64,000 nucleotides of DNA, from positions 9,663,501 through 9,727,500 of the forward strand of contig NC_083505.1 in assembly GCF_032362555.1 (NCBI RefSeq), in the 5' to 3' direction. Below are positions 47,817 through 59,577 of the stretch, in pieces. The position numbers and the translations under genes were made by a program. This DNA is from Amyelois transitella (taxonomy: Eukaryota; Arthropoda; Insecta; Lepidoptera; Pyralidae). Numbering within the stretch: the first letter of the stretch is position 1; each line of letters begins with the position of its first letter. The notes beneath the pieces were generated by a model, which was not told the DNA's origin, searched no databases, and was given only the letters and a program-made list of their open reading frames with translations.

Positions 47817-48063
47817 CAGGGTGACATTTAAAACAACTGCATCCTTTTTAATATAGACTATACCCATGCTTCTGAATCTTACGCGTCGCTTTTCCGCCGG
47901 CCGAGGTGATATGACGTATTTAGGATCGTGGATTTTGATACTTTTATTTTTTTTCGTTCTTTCTGAAATATGAACCGATATTTTTCTTTTAACGTTTTTA
48001 AATATCCTTTAGATGAGTACACTTAACAGTTAAATTTATGCAGTTGAATTAAAAGTCACCCTG
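47817..48063. mobile_element. 247-bp MITE with 26-bp inverted repeats
   Basis: CAGGGTGACATTTAAAACAA at the left and the complement of CAGGGTGACTTTTAATTCAA at the right, continuing to CTGCAT in both; 3 mismatches in 26. TA flanks both sides. Terminal sequence is shared with 37846-37989. No coding capacity. Confidence 0.8.
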
Positions 48064-48231
48064 TATAATAAATCTGTAGTAGGGTCAATTCTGTACATTG
48101 AAAATATTGAAATAATAAATAGCAGGGGGTGTTACTGGATCGAAACCAAAATATGTGATTAAAAAACTTTTTGTCTGTCTGTCTTTCTGTATGTTCAGGC
48201 ATCACGTGAAAACTAACGATTACATTACGAT

Positions 48232-48569
48232 CAGAGATCGGAATAGGTAGATTGAATTGGGGTCAATGAACTGAAACGTATATATTAATATGGACTTGGA
48301 CATGCCTCCGGGATTGCGGGATTTGTAAATTATTAAGATTTTTTCCGGAATTTTTACAAGTGGGATGAAAAATATAATTAGTGGTAGCTGTTTCCCCCCG
48401 ACTTAGTTCACGTAAATTGTAGTCCTATGTTACCTACCCGCGGACAATATAATTTACTGTAAGTGTAAGTACTGAAATGGAATCCCGGAAAAGAGGCTTA
48501 TCCATGTTATGCTTTCTATGGTAATTCATGATGCAAGTACATAAATCAATCTACCTATTCCGATCTCTG
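48232..48569 (+). mobile_element. Non-autonomous hAT-like MITE, copy 2, with 8-bp target duplication
   Basis: 338 bp, highly similar to 6382-6712. The inverted repeats begin CAGAGATCGGAATAGG and are exact at both ends. Direct repeats ATTACGAT flank it perfectly (48224-48231 and 48570-48577). It is inserted inside an older (GTCT)n Helitron-like unit that resumes at 48578. Confidence 0.9.
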
Positions 48570-48577
48570 ATTACGAT

Positions 48578-49400
48578 GAAACTTGGTGTAATTATACCTT
48601 ATTATCCTGGGCATATAATGGGATACTTTTTATCCTGGAAAAATATCCATAGACGTTGTTCTGTAGAACCGCGAACACACGTTGCGTTACCCGCAGTGGT
48701 TCAGCCGCGGCGTTACAAGTTATGGCGCTAAACTTCAGCGCCGTAACTTGTAACGCCGAAAGTCGGATTTGGCTTGAACCGTTTGCTTTTGAAGTCATTT
48801 ATAAGACTGTTCCGATCAGTTATTTGTAAATACTTTTGTAAATATTATAGTACGTACGTAGTTTAAGTTTTCATCGTAAATTGGTTTATTTAGGTTGGTA
48901 TTTTATTTTCTTTTTGTTTCATCTTTGGAAACATAGGTATAGATAGTAATTAGGTTATAAGGTAGGTTAGTTAGAAATAAACCATCCACGCGAAGACTGA
49001 CATCCGCGCGGACTGAGTCGCGGGCGGAAGCTAGTATTAAATAAGTACTTTGTACTCCGAAGTATGCGCTATGTTTTGAATTTTGGTATTAATATCTTAA
49101 AGTTACACGTTTAGAAATAATTCCTAACTAGGTATACTTATGAAAAGATTCAATACTTATGAATATTGTTTGAGTGGATAAAACAAGAAAAAGAGGTAAC
49201 ACACCACAGATATATAAATTGTAATGTATTTAAATTTGTGTAATCAACAAACTAAGAAGGATATTAAATAATGGGTATGATGAGAAATGCGGTAACATGC
49301 ATAATAAAAATATGGTCAAATTGAGAACCCTTCTTGCCTTTTTTTAGGTCGGTTAAAAAGTAATAAGGTAAGTAATAAAATATAATTTCACAATTTATTC
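48578..49400. other. Spacer between the hAT MITE and RNMT
   Basis: Continues the interrupted repeat and ends near 49035 with GGGCGGAAGCTAGT, a Helitron-like terminus. A strong hairpin is at 48708-48758. No gene. A minus-strand AATAAA (TTTATT at 49394-49399) probably serves RNMT. Confidence 0.5.
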
Positions 49401-49456
49401 AAATTTACTTGTTTAACCAGTATATCACAAAATTCAATAAGACACATCTTCATAGT

Positions 49457-51032
49457 TTATTGATTCTCTTTAGATGACATTTTATACACCAGTTTGCCAT
49501 TTGAATCTCTGTAAGATTTTTGTTTCTTGAATGCAAATGCCATGTAAATTGCTGAAAAAAGAAAATATATTGTTACTGTGATTCACTGTAAGTACCATGA
49601 CTGTAAAATTATCATACTATACTTGAAACTGCCAAAAGTTAAGCATGGCATTTGAGAAAAGTGAAAAGAAATTTTTTTGGTTTATAACGTCTTTAAGAAA
49701 TAAATGTACCAACTGTGTATCAATACAATGTTGTGTTCAGTTACTATGGTACTGACTACCTATGTCCAAAACTATACAGACTTCAACAGCATATTGATTA
49801 CTATGGGCACATTTACTTTTTATAGATTTTGTATTCTTATTACTGTAATTTATTATTTATTTGAAAATATGTATGGTAATTATAATGTTTGAATACATAC
49901 TAGCAACTTCCCATTCACATTTGCTCATTGTACCAATTCTGTCACGCTCAGATCTCTTTTCCATACTCTCCCAAAAAGCATGTGCGTGTTCATATTCAGC
50001 CTCTGCACCAATCAATTCCTTGCCTGGTGGAGCAGGATAGCTCTCTAAGCAAATAATTCGTTGTAACAATTGCTTGTAGTTCTCTGAATGATCTTTATAG
50101 AAATCAGCAAATCTAGCTTTATAAACTAACTCTAGGCCATACTCAGATGCCAATTTAGTGAGCAAATCAAAATTTACTAAGAACTCTGGACAATCAACAA
50201 CTCCTTCTAGGTGGAAATCATATTTTGCTCCAAATAATGGATATCCATTTGCAATGTCAAAAAGCAATTTTATTTTTAAAATACGATTTTCAAAAATCCC
50301 ATTTGGTGACTTTTTAACCCTTGATACTATTTCATGAGCATCAGGTATTGTGCCAAAGAAATAACCATCTGGCTTTAAACATTCTGATATATTTGTCAAC
50401 ATTCTCCGAGCTTGAGCTAAGCTCTCAAAACTATAATGTAAGCCAAACTGGCAGCTGACAAGGTCAAAATTTATTGATGGATCTTCAAATTTGTCTCTTA
50501 AGGTTTCTTTAGTACAGTCTGCTGCAATAAACTCTGCAGAATATAATCGACCACATCTCTTTTTGAGGTCTTCATAGCGTGTTTGGCATTGCTGAACTGA
50601 AACTGCAGCAATATCGGCAAATATAACTTTTTCAACACGAGCCTTTTGCCATTTGCTGAGATCTCCCCCTTTTCCACAGCATATATCAAGTATTTTCAAT
50701 TGTCTCCCATAATCTTTTTCTCTAATTTTGTCAGTGTATTCCTGAATTAATACACTTTTAACCCAGTTATTGAAATTTCTTACATAAAATATAGGAGAAT
50801 TAAATCTTTCTTTCAAACCCTTTTCTTCCAAGTGATTATAATGTGCTGCCACCACTGAACTGTGTTCTGAATTTTTCGGAGGTACATGTGGGGTTGCAAC
50901 CCCATCATCATTTTCTTGCGGTATTATAGGGGGCGCATCTCCATTGTCATATTTAGGTTTTTTTCTTGAGCATGTATCAGTGTCAAAGTCGTTGGGGAAT
51001 TGAGATTTAGATTCACTTTCAATTGATGACAT
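49457..51032 (-). CDS. RNMT: mRNA cap guanine-N7 methyltransferase
   Basis: RNMT methylates N7 of the cap guanosine on nascent mRNA using S-adenosylmethionine, in the nucleus. Exons: 51032-49901 and 49551-49457; 1227 nt, 408 aa. A disordered N-terminus (about 60 residues, with a basic RKKPK patch) precedes the core, which begins VAAHYNHLEEKG. The RNFNNWVKS helix and the SAM-binding motif LDICCGKGGDLSKW follow. Further signatures are DIAAVSVQQC, FDLVSCQFGLHYSFES, GYFFGTIPD, GAKYDFHLEGVVDCPEFLV and SYPAPPGKEL. Exon 2 supplies the last strand (IYMAFAFKKQ). The start ATG is followed by acidic, low-complexity residues. It is oriented head-to-head with the candidate transcript starting near 51.95 kb. 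Confidence 0.96.
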
Positions 51033-51940
51033 TTTTGGGTGATAGAGAATACTTAATTATACAAAAATATTTTATATATTACTGCACAAAAGTATAACAA
51101 AAATTTTCTATTAAAATACCACGTACCTACGGACGCTCGCTCACTCGAGTTTACTTACCTACTACTACTGTACTGTAACAAAACAAAATTGCACAGTGAA
51201 TGGGTGACAGTGACTGACAAAGCCAAATGCAATGTTGCCAACTGTCACTGATGAAAACGCGTCGTAGTTCATAAAAAACGCAACGCTACTGAAGCTTTTA
51301 CCATCAGTCCCTACTGGTGGACACTGAGAAGATATGAGTTGCTGACAAACGTCCATGGACGCTATGCTATATCGCAATGTATTTATATGGGCATAACAAT
51401 ACATTGCGTGGCGATAGGATATAGCAATTTGTTACTATGTATGTATCTTACTGAATTCAACTAGTCTTGTCGCTCCAATAGAGGGCTACCTCGTAAGGGA
51501 TAAAGACGTAATATAAGTGTGTGCTATTTTGCACCAACACTATTATATGCCCAATTTCATGGATATCGGTTCAGTGGTTTTGTCGTGAAAGACACACAAA
51601 TACACTTGTAAGTATGGATGTGTACAATACAATTTGGTAAGTAGGACTACCTAGGTATGCAATGAATTGCAATGTGTGTTCGTGCATCCATAAGCTGTTA
51701 CCACATATCATACAGCCTTGTTTGGCTTTGGGCCGTATGCCTGTTTACATGCATACGGCCCAAAGCCAGACAAAAGTTCATAATATTAGTCTTTTGAACT
51801 GAGCTCATAAAATAAACCCTTATTTTTATGTTTAAACGCTCAAAAGAGTTATATAATATTTTTCTACCTACAGCTTTCGTTAATATATCCTATTATTTTG
51901 GGTCAACTATGCGATTTAAGAAGCAAACAAATAGCAAGCA
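51033..51940. other. Spacer between RNMT and the next plus-strand leader
   Basis: Presumed RNMT promoter at the left. Weak SINE tail at about 51460-51520 and a strong hairpin at 51718-51773. No coding region recognised. Confidence 0.45.
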
Positions 51941-52498
51941 GTTAGTGTAAACATTATTATTGTGCATTGTAGTGAGTGCTGAGTGGCGGTTAGCATGTAG
52001 TGAGGCAGGGACAGGTTCTGTTGGTGGGCCCCAGGGACGGCGGCGGCGGGGGCTTCGGTGCCGTTACGTGCGCGCGCGCGGCTCCGCTGCCACGACGCGG
52101 ACGTGCTTCACTCAGTTCGTGCGCGAAAGTTACCTGCGTCACTCGAAGGCATTTCCCTTGCACGCGAACACCGTTTCCTCAGTGCGATTTGGTGAAACAA
52201 ATTAGTTTACTAAGCCAGGACGAGCAGTGTTTGGTGCGAAGTGATCGTCAAAGGTGTATTCGGGAGCAGACTCTGTTAACCTATAGATTGTGAAGTTGTG
52301 AGAAAGCGTGTGACGTCAGAAGGGCCGGCCTGCGCGATCATATGTTGGACGCGGATGCAGTGATGGAATGTGGCGTGTTGTTATGGTGACGTGATGGTGA
52401 TGTGCCTCGGATTACCTTAAAGCTGAAGCGCCGCCACGGAGCGGATCCTTCACGAGAACGATGCGTAGAAAAAGATGAGCCAGGATGCGGAGAGCTTG
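51941..52498 (+). promoter_or_regulatory. GC-rich leader and possible first coding exon of an unrecognised gene
   Basis: Base composition changes abruptly: about 52020-52480 is GC-rich and CpG-rich amid AT-rich DNA. Several small upstream frames precede an ATG at 52475 in a fair context (AAAAAGATGAGC). The frame MSQDAESL runs to a G|GTAATA donor after 52498, phase 0. This resembles a CpG-type promoter plus 5' UTR of a plus-strand gene with a very long first intron. No continuing exon can be proven in the window. Confidence 0.4.
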
Positions 52499-54390
52499 GT
52501 AATATCACTTTTATTGCCGTAAAATGACAATTTCGCCAAATACTGATTGAACTACGTCTCGATCCCTACAAAGATGTTAGGTATATGCATAAACTTGCAC
52601 AGGCAATTTAAAAATTGGCTATTTATAATGATGATATAAAACGTAGACGTTACGTATTTATTCTACATCTACATCGGACTATGACGTTCAAGGCTACCTA
52701 CGTTGCCACACGGGTCTGATTGTTGCAATACTTGTTTTATTTACCCATCACTTATTATCCTTCTGACAATACATATTCCAAACCTGGGTAGGTCTGAGAA
52801 TTTAACATTATCCTTACTGTAGCCATATAAATAAGTTTCGGGCGTCAAATATAAAAATGTTTGCGTAACTAAAATGTAAGTTTCCGATGATTTCCGATAT
52901 CTTAAACCTATTTATTATTTCGTATTAGAATTCTACTGGCCTCTGTCAAAGACCTGATGATTCATTTGTGTAGGAGTACAGCGATACATGTGGGTGATAC
53001 ACGGTTTTAATCGGTTATTGACTGACCCAAACGATCGTGGGGCACTCAAATTGGTTAACACCTTCCTTCCTCCTACCTTCTTGGTCATATGCGATTGCCA
53101 AACCGTTTCTTTTTGCGACTATATATATATAAATATATATATAGTCGCAAAAAGAAACGGTTTGGCAATCGCATGGTATTTTATATATATATATATATAA
53201 AATACCTATCTAACACATGTGTGAGTACGATTTATTTATAGTATTAGCAGAATCGTGTAATGTATAATTATTCATAAGTAAGTACTTAATTTCGAAATTT
53301 GCAACGACGGCATTGCCGGTTGCATAACTTTGCCTAGGAAAGAGTATATGTTTTACGAGTGGTGGTGCCACATTGCTAGTGATTGCATAAATACCTTCTA
53401 CTGAGTGTATGTGTACGAGTATTAATGAACTTTTAACAAGGTCTCTGGTTGATTCGAATGGGAGGATGGCAAAAGGCACGGACTAGGCAGGAACTGCAGG
53501 AAACTGAAAAATACTATATAATTTTGCCATTTCCTCTCACGTCTCCAATGGGATGCGTTTAAAGTGGTTAAAAGAAGGTCGTGCCGCAAAAATCATGACA
53601 ATTGACAACGCTATAAAACTACCTACAGCACAAGCAATATCGTGGTGTCGAAAGCGTCCGTGGGAGCGACGACTTCGAGGCGCGGTTTACCTCACTCGAG
53701 CCGCTCTAGTTTCTGCGCCATTGTAAATGGACTTGAATTTCTTCTACCCAAAAGATGGGAATATTAATTGAGGATTTTATAAATTTGATGATGTAACCAG
53801 TGCAGGCAGTTTCCCCAAAGTTGACTTCTTCTTCTATCATCAACCAAGTCCCACCTAGTTCCGAGATTATTTAAGTCTCAGAGGGTGTAAAGAAGCTCGT
53901 GCTAACTTCAGAATTCAGTAAAGACCCGACCTTATGAAATAGAAATAAATTAATCAGATCATCTTATCCCTTTATTGCTATACCTAATTATTGAATTCAA
54001 GAGTATTTAAAAACTCCTCAACTTGAATGAATATTTTACTTAGCAGCATGAACACCAAACCTACGTGATCAAATTTACTTTTTTATGGTAATTCGCCTGG
54101 TTTCTCCATTCAATCCTGTTCACGCATATCTACATTACGTTCGTAATAAGCAATAGTAAATTGTAAGTGTTAGATAACTGAAGTTTATCAATGTAGCGAA
54201 ATCTTCGAAGCGGCGCTTGGCAGTGCTAACTACGGCTTGAACTGTAAATGTTGTAACGCAATTCGGCAACGTCGCATTTTTCCTTAGAAAGCAAAACCAG
54301 CCGGACCTTTAACGACACTTTCACGTCATGTTACGTAGAAACTGAGCAAAACTTTTGTAGATTTTTTTTGTCTATTTTTACCCGAAAAAT
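52499..54390. other. Probable long first intron or intergenic DNA, part 1
   Basis: No exon recognised. The notable structures are the palindromes at 53089-53206, reported separately. Confidence 0.4.
53089..53206. repeat. Two adjacent perfect palindromes
   Basis: 53089-53174 has 42-bp arms that pair without mismatch around a central AA. 53175-53206 is a second palindrome of 32 nt (GGTATTTTATAT and complement) built on an AT run. Both would form cruciforms or long RNA hairpins. Confidence 0.9.
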
Positions 54391-54867
54391 CAAATAGGCA
54401 ACTCAGTATGCAATTACTTTATATCCCACTTAAAATTATATAATAAAAATTTATACATTTTTTTTAATACCATGTGATATACTGAACTAAACCAACCAAT
54501 GTGATATAACTAAACCATAAGTGGAATATTTAATAATTGACCCATTGTATTTGTGCCGTGTGGTTCCCGGCACCAATACAAAAAAGAATAAGATCACTCC
54601 TTTCTTTCCCATGGATGTCGTAAAAGGCGACTAAGGGATAGGCTTACAAACTTGGAATTCTTTTTAGGCGTTGGGTTAGCAACCTGTCACTATTTGAATC
54701 TCGATTCTATCATTAAGCCAAATAGCTGAACGTGGCCATTCAGTCTTTTCAAGTCTGTTGGCTCAGTCTAACCCGCAAGGGATATAGACGTGACCATATG
54801 TATGTATGTTTTTATGAGTACATTGTATTAAAAACAAATAGGCAACTCAGTATGCAATTACTTTATA
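54391..54867. repeat. 33-bp exact direct repeat flanking a SINE-containing block
   Basis: 54391-54423 and 54835-54867 are identical (begin CAAATAGGCAACTCAG) and similarity continues weakly after them. Between them is the SINE-like element at 54552-54812. Confidence 0.8.
54552..54812 (+). mobile_element. SINE-like retroposon, near full length
   Basis: Good copy of the 6824-7080 element, from TGCCGTGTGGTTCCCGGCAC to ACCATATGTATGTATG. No clear target-site duplication was found. Confidence 0.85.
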
Positions 54868-56730
54868 CCCAACTTATATTATAAATGCGAAAGTATGTTA
54901 TTTTTCTTTTCATGCGTTATTTACTGGACAACTCTTCTTGAAATCATATTATCTAATATCGCGTAAGTATATTAAAATAATCAAGAGTCTAGAGAAAGAC
55001 ATAGAGTTTCATCCTGTGGTAAAAAGTATAGTTTATGTGGGAATTGCGAAAAACCTGTATTCTTTAGTAGGTGGGGCTAAATATGTTGCTTTTTGTTATA
55101 GCCAAGAAAGCTAGTCATTATATAAAAATTAAAACGCGTTGAAGTCTTTTCTACGAAAATTAAAAATAATTAATTTTATTTTAAAACTGTAGAAAATGTA
55201 CTTTCCTACGAGAACTCCTATGCCATTTTTAAGGAAGTTCGATAGCCGAATGTAGAAAAGGAACCATTAGTTGGTTAGGCCATGTGCGTCTTTCGTATGG
55301 GTGTGACAGACCTTTATTTGGGTATTTTGTGAATTGTGCTATTGGAGGATATTTGATTTAAGTTCCCCTTCGTTCGATATCAATCGAAAAATTTTTAAAA
55401 TCGTAAAATTTTAAAACCCTTAGTGTAACAAACGCTTTCCTGAAAACCGCATCAAAATCGGTTAGGCGAAACGCGATATAATAATCACAAAAAAGTCAGG
55501 AATTCCATAAAAAATAGTAAAAACACAAGTCGGTGGACGTCACAAAACCATTATAGTAAAAACAAAACCCATTACAAAAATTGTAAAAACATTAATTAAA
55601 ACTCTCGCTAGCTGCATGAGCTATCGCTTTAATTTTTATATACAAATATTGTTCGTTTAATAGGATATAACTGGGCGGTGCGTAACATATAATGTACTTA
55701 TTTTAATATAACACAATATTTAGGTAGCATTGAATCAATAGGTTCTTCTATTAATATACTAATATTATAAATGAAAAAGTCTGTCTGTCTGTCTTCAACT
55801 GATTTTTATTAAGTTTTATGTGAATATTGTTCGAATACGGGTATATCTGAGGTCAAACTACAAGTACTTTTTGCAATAAATTTTCAAGGGAACGGAGAAA
55901 ACGATAGGTTATCTAAGTGTTAAGTGGGTGGAGTTGCGGGAAAAAGCTAGTTTTAAATATGTAGTTAGATATTAAATTTTTATTTATTATCAGAAAGTTG
56001 TGTGGTAGAAAATAGCGATTGCGGTCAAGGTAAGGAGCTTTTTAGCGACGCGTGACGTGATGTTAAATTGGCACATTGGTTTAGTGCGGCTCGCTAAACG
56101 AGTAAAAAACATGAATAAAAGGCTTTCTTACATCCCTCATATGTATGATAGGTATTATTATTGCGACAAATAATATTTTTTTTTATATACTCGTAAATCA
56201 TCATTTAGGTACTTTATTTATGTTATGTAAGGCTAGTTATAGTTTGGCCGCAGCGGTATTCCATCTTACGACTATTACTCGGAAAGTTTAAAAGTGTGCA
56301 GCAATGGATTATCCAGGGTAGCGGCTGTAAATCTTGATTTTCCTACCTGCTTGACTTTACTCTATTAATAAATGATGAATACTATCGGAATTAGGTCAAC
56401 ATCATGAAACACGATGTGCGTTAACCTACGTTGATTGTAGGACTCGACTTACTCGTAGGTGGTATCGAATATTTGTTGCGAGATTAGACACTCCTACTAG
56501 ACTCCTAATAAATACAGCATTAATATATTAACTATTACTTCCTCACTATCGTACGTAACGCCTTAAGGTAGGTGACACATTTGTGTGCATGTATCTACCT
56601 ACTTCATAAATGGATGGATGTTTAGGTCCAGTCATGACGTAGGTTATCAAAGTGACGTTGCCGTTTGGAAAATACAAGAGAAGCCCGCACATGCGTGGTT
56701 CCCTTATATTTCTGTCTTTATAATGTCCTC
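54868..56730. other. Probable long first intron or intergenic DNA, part 2
   Basis: Includes the GAAAAACCTGTATT repeat at about 55040-55080 and a Helitron-like unit at about 55745-55955 ('actaatattataaatgaaaaagtctgtctg' start, AAAAAGCTAGT end). No exon recognised. Confidence 0.4.
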
Positions 56731-57000
56731 AGTTGAGCGCAGACAGACCGCTACTCGTCGCTCAGTCAGACGTCGCGCGCCCGGCGATACGCGCGGAAGG
56801 GCTTGTCAACATTTTACGAAACGTGATTTCACTCAGTCGCTTGTTATCAAAATACCAAAAATTGTTTACATACTATAAGTGCTAATAGACGAATTCAGTC
56901 TTAAGTATATACTTTAAATCTAATTGTGTGTTATTGTGAGTGCGAGGACCAGTGCTAACATTATATTCGAATGTTTTGGTATGTTGTAAATCGAACCGGC
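56731..57000 (+). promoter_or_regulatory. Candidate alternative promoter or 5' UTR block
   Basis: A second isolated GC- and CpG-rich patch (about 56735-56810) with GCTCAGTCAGACG, a fair insect initiator match, then a leader-like AT-rich run. No coding exon or definite donor could be tied to it. Inference from composition only. Confidence 0.25.
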
Positions 57001-59340
57001 GTTTGTACGGTGGCAGTAATTTGCATTGTAATTAGTTATACCTGAACCAATTAAGTTTATCAATGTGTGTCGTAGTCAATGCCAAGTGTATAATTTTTTA
57101 CTGACGATCACTTGATAAATAATTTCGAAAATTATTTTATTGTGTGATTACACAGCAGAGGAAATACCTAAAGATACCTAGGATCTGGTTAAATCCACCA
57201 CTTTATCAATTTCCGGTAAAATACCTGTACAAACTTATGTACTTACATGATTTAAGGAAAGTGTCTTAGTTCTCGACGAATTTAGCTTATAATTATTATC
57301 TATACCTAAGAGAAATTTTAATAAGTTACTTTATTCATTTATTTTCCAGTAAAATATATAAAAGTTGAACAACAAGGTGCGATGTGCACCAAGGACCAAT
57401 GAAATCTACCTTTTGTACTTATTGTGTGTCACCACATTCCGCACCTGACGGGTCCTCGCTTGCCACCTGTCGATATACATACATACAAATTCGGCAGAAA
57501 GCTGCCATGTTAATAGCTACGCCCAAAAAGGGCGAAAATTGCTCAGCACATGGACGCTAAACCAGCAGCTGTCAGCCCTTAAGGCTGTGATTGGCAATCA
57601 AGTTTTGATCTTACAATACTTGGTATTTGCCGTTGGATGAGACTTTCAAATAATAATGTTTTGCGTAATGGGCGATGCAAACAATGAAAATGAGTTATTT
57701 ATAATTTTAAAATCCCCTCTATTTTTCGACAAAGCCACTTAATCCTCAATACACTGAAATCTGAAATCTCTCCATTACTTATACATACTCATAAATAAGT
57801 TTACTTTATAGGACTCTTTGAATTTAACCTAGATAGCGTCTGTGTAGGTACTGAGTCAGCCGCTCCCATCCTCAATTATCCAATTTCCTTGTCAGATATC
57901 GACCTAGTCACTAGTAGTTACGGAGCAATCCAACATTGAGTGCCCAACTTGTGTTTTTTATTTGTACTTATGATTCTACCTCTACGCGTACCAATCTTTT
58001 TTCTGGCGATGTTTTTCCAAATGTTTTCACTTTATCCATTTACTGCGTTTTTACTCTTTTTTTATCATTTCGGAGTACGATAATGTACAGATCAAGAAAA
58101 TTGACACTACAATGTTATCACATTATTCATTGTTGACAGTGAAGATAAGATGATAGATTATGAGATGCAAGAAATGCTACGAAAAATAATCATAATTACT
58201 AAAGTCTCTCTAAATAACTACGAATTTGAAACATTTAAGGATTTAACCTGCTTTTATTTCCAAGTCCGTTCTGCATAAATGACTCAGGTATAAAAGATTA
58301 CCTGAGTATCTGCCTGTTATACCTGAGTCTTTTATTTAATCACTCTGAAGAAGTACCCCTAGTTAAAACTTATTTTTATAAGGTGTTCTAACATTTTATC
58401 TCACCTCGTGTCTGTATATAGTAATGAAGATACGTACATTATAAGTATCTAATGTATATGAACGATTTATATACAACTGAAAACTACTCCCGACATCTTG
58501 ACGAATTATAATATTTTTTTTCTAGAGTAGTAATAATAATAGCTGCAGATACATAAATATTTTATAGGCAGCAAATTATCCCACAGTAATGTAAAAATGT
58601 TCCATAGTTAAAATGTTTAACATTAAAATGTTGTGATTTAAAAGACAACATGCCTAATTACGAATAAACACAACTATAATTAAGTGTGTGGGACTTCTTT
58701 TTGTTTGTTTGTAAACACTTTTGAGGATATTTTCCAGTGAACCAGGGAAATTACTTACGCATTATTTTAATACAATTTTTTTTATTAAGGACTGAAATAT
58801 TTTATTAAAATCTAAAAAGATTGTTGGTCGTTGCGTTGTAAAATCAGTTTATCAATTAATAGGAGCACCGGTGATAAAGTTTCAATCAAAGAGGCGCAAA
58901 TGTATCAATCAGTTTCGTGAGTAATAATAGCTTGACCTCCCCGACCTAGACCTTGGATACTCTTCATATTTGATCTTATCATCTAGGTCGAATTGTCGGA
59001 CATGTCCAGAGTAATATCTTCATACCGCGTGGTAGTTTGTGTGCGAGTTTCAGTTATCGGACATCAAGGCGCCGAAAGAAAGCATAGCGGAGGGTTTATT
59101 ACTTGCATTTACGACTTTTTTACAATGCCAGCTATTGTTTCACCCCACCTCATAGGACACCCATTACTTACTTTTCTAACTATTTTGTTAAGGCATAGGT
59201 ACCCTTGGTGTTGACTACAATGACTAACTAAGGTAATAAATTATACTGTTAGTGAAGAGTAAGTTTTTGCGCAGCTGATGCATGGCATCGGTATTTCGTT
59301 AAATTCAAATTCAAATAATATAAAGTATAAAAAGACATAA
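57001..59340. other. Probable long first intron or intergenic DNA, part 3
   Basis: No exon recognised. A small stem of 13-bp arms (GACTCAGGTATAA, 58281-58293 with 58317-58329) is present. Confidence 0.4.
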
Positions 59341-59354
59341 AAATATGAAGATTA

Positions 59355-59577
59355 GTGACATTATCGACGGAGACATTACGTTTGATAAAGAGGTCGGTTG
59401 AGATGTTGGTGCGGGGGTGTGCGGGGGGTGAGCTGCGGCACTCGTTGGCAGAGCGCACCAAAGCGCTGGCTGCGCGCTGTCATGCGCTGCGGTCGCCAGC
59501 GCGCGCCGACCAGCGCAGCGCTGAGCGCCGCCGCCCTAAGCACCGCAAATCGCAAACCCGATGGTATGTCAAGGTAA
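59355..59577 (+). CDS. Possible coding exon of an unrecognised gene
   Basis: A frame from ATG at 59355 (or at 59403) reaches a strong AAG|GTAAGT donor after 59577. The later part is GC-rich against AT-rich surroundings and encodes an Arg/Ala-rich peptide (RHSLAERTKALAARCHALRS, ending SQTRWYVK). TATAAAG and TATAAAAAG lie just upstream (about 59318-59332), so this could be an alternative first exon. I do not recognise the peptide and no partner exon is visible. Confidence 0.35.

Noticed and set aside
52000-52293. 97-codon frame in the GC-rich leader
   Set aside because: No recognisable domain, atypical composition, and it precedes a better ATG at 52475; more likely an upstream frame in a 5' UTR.
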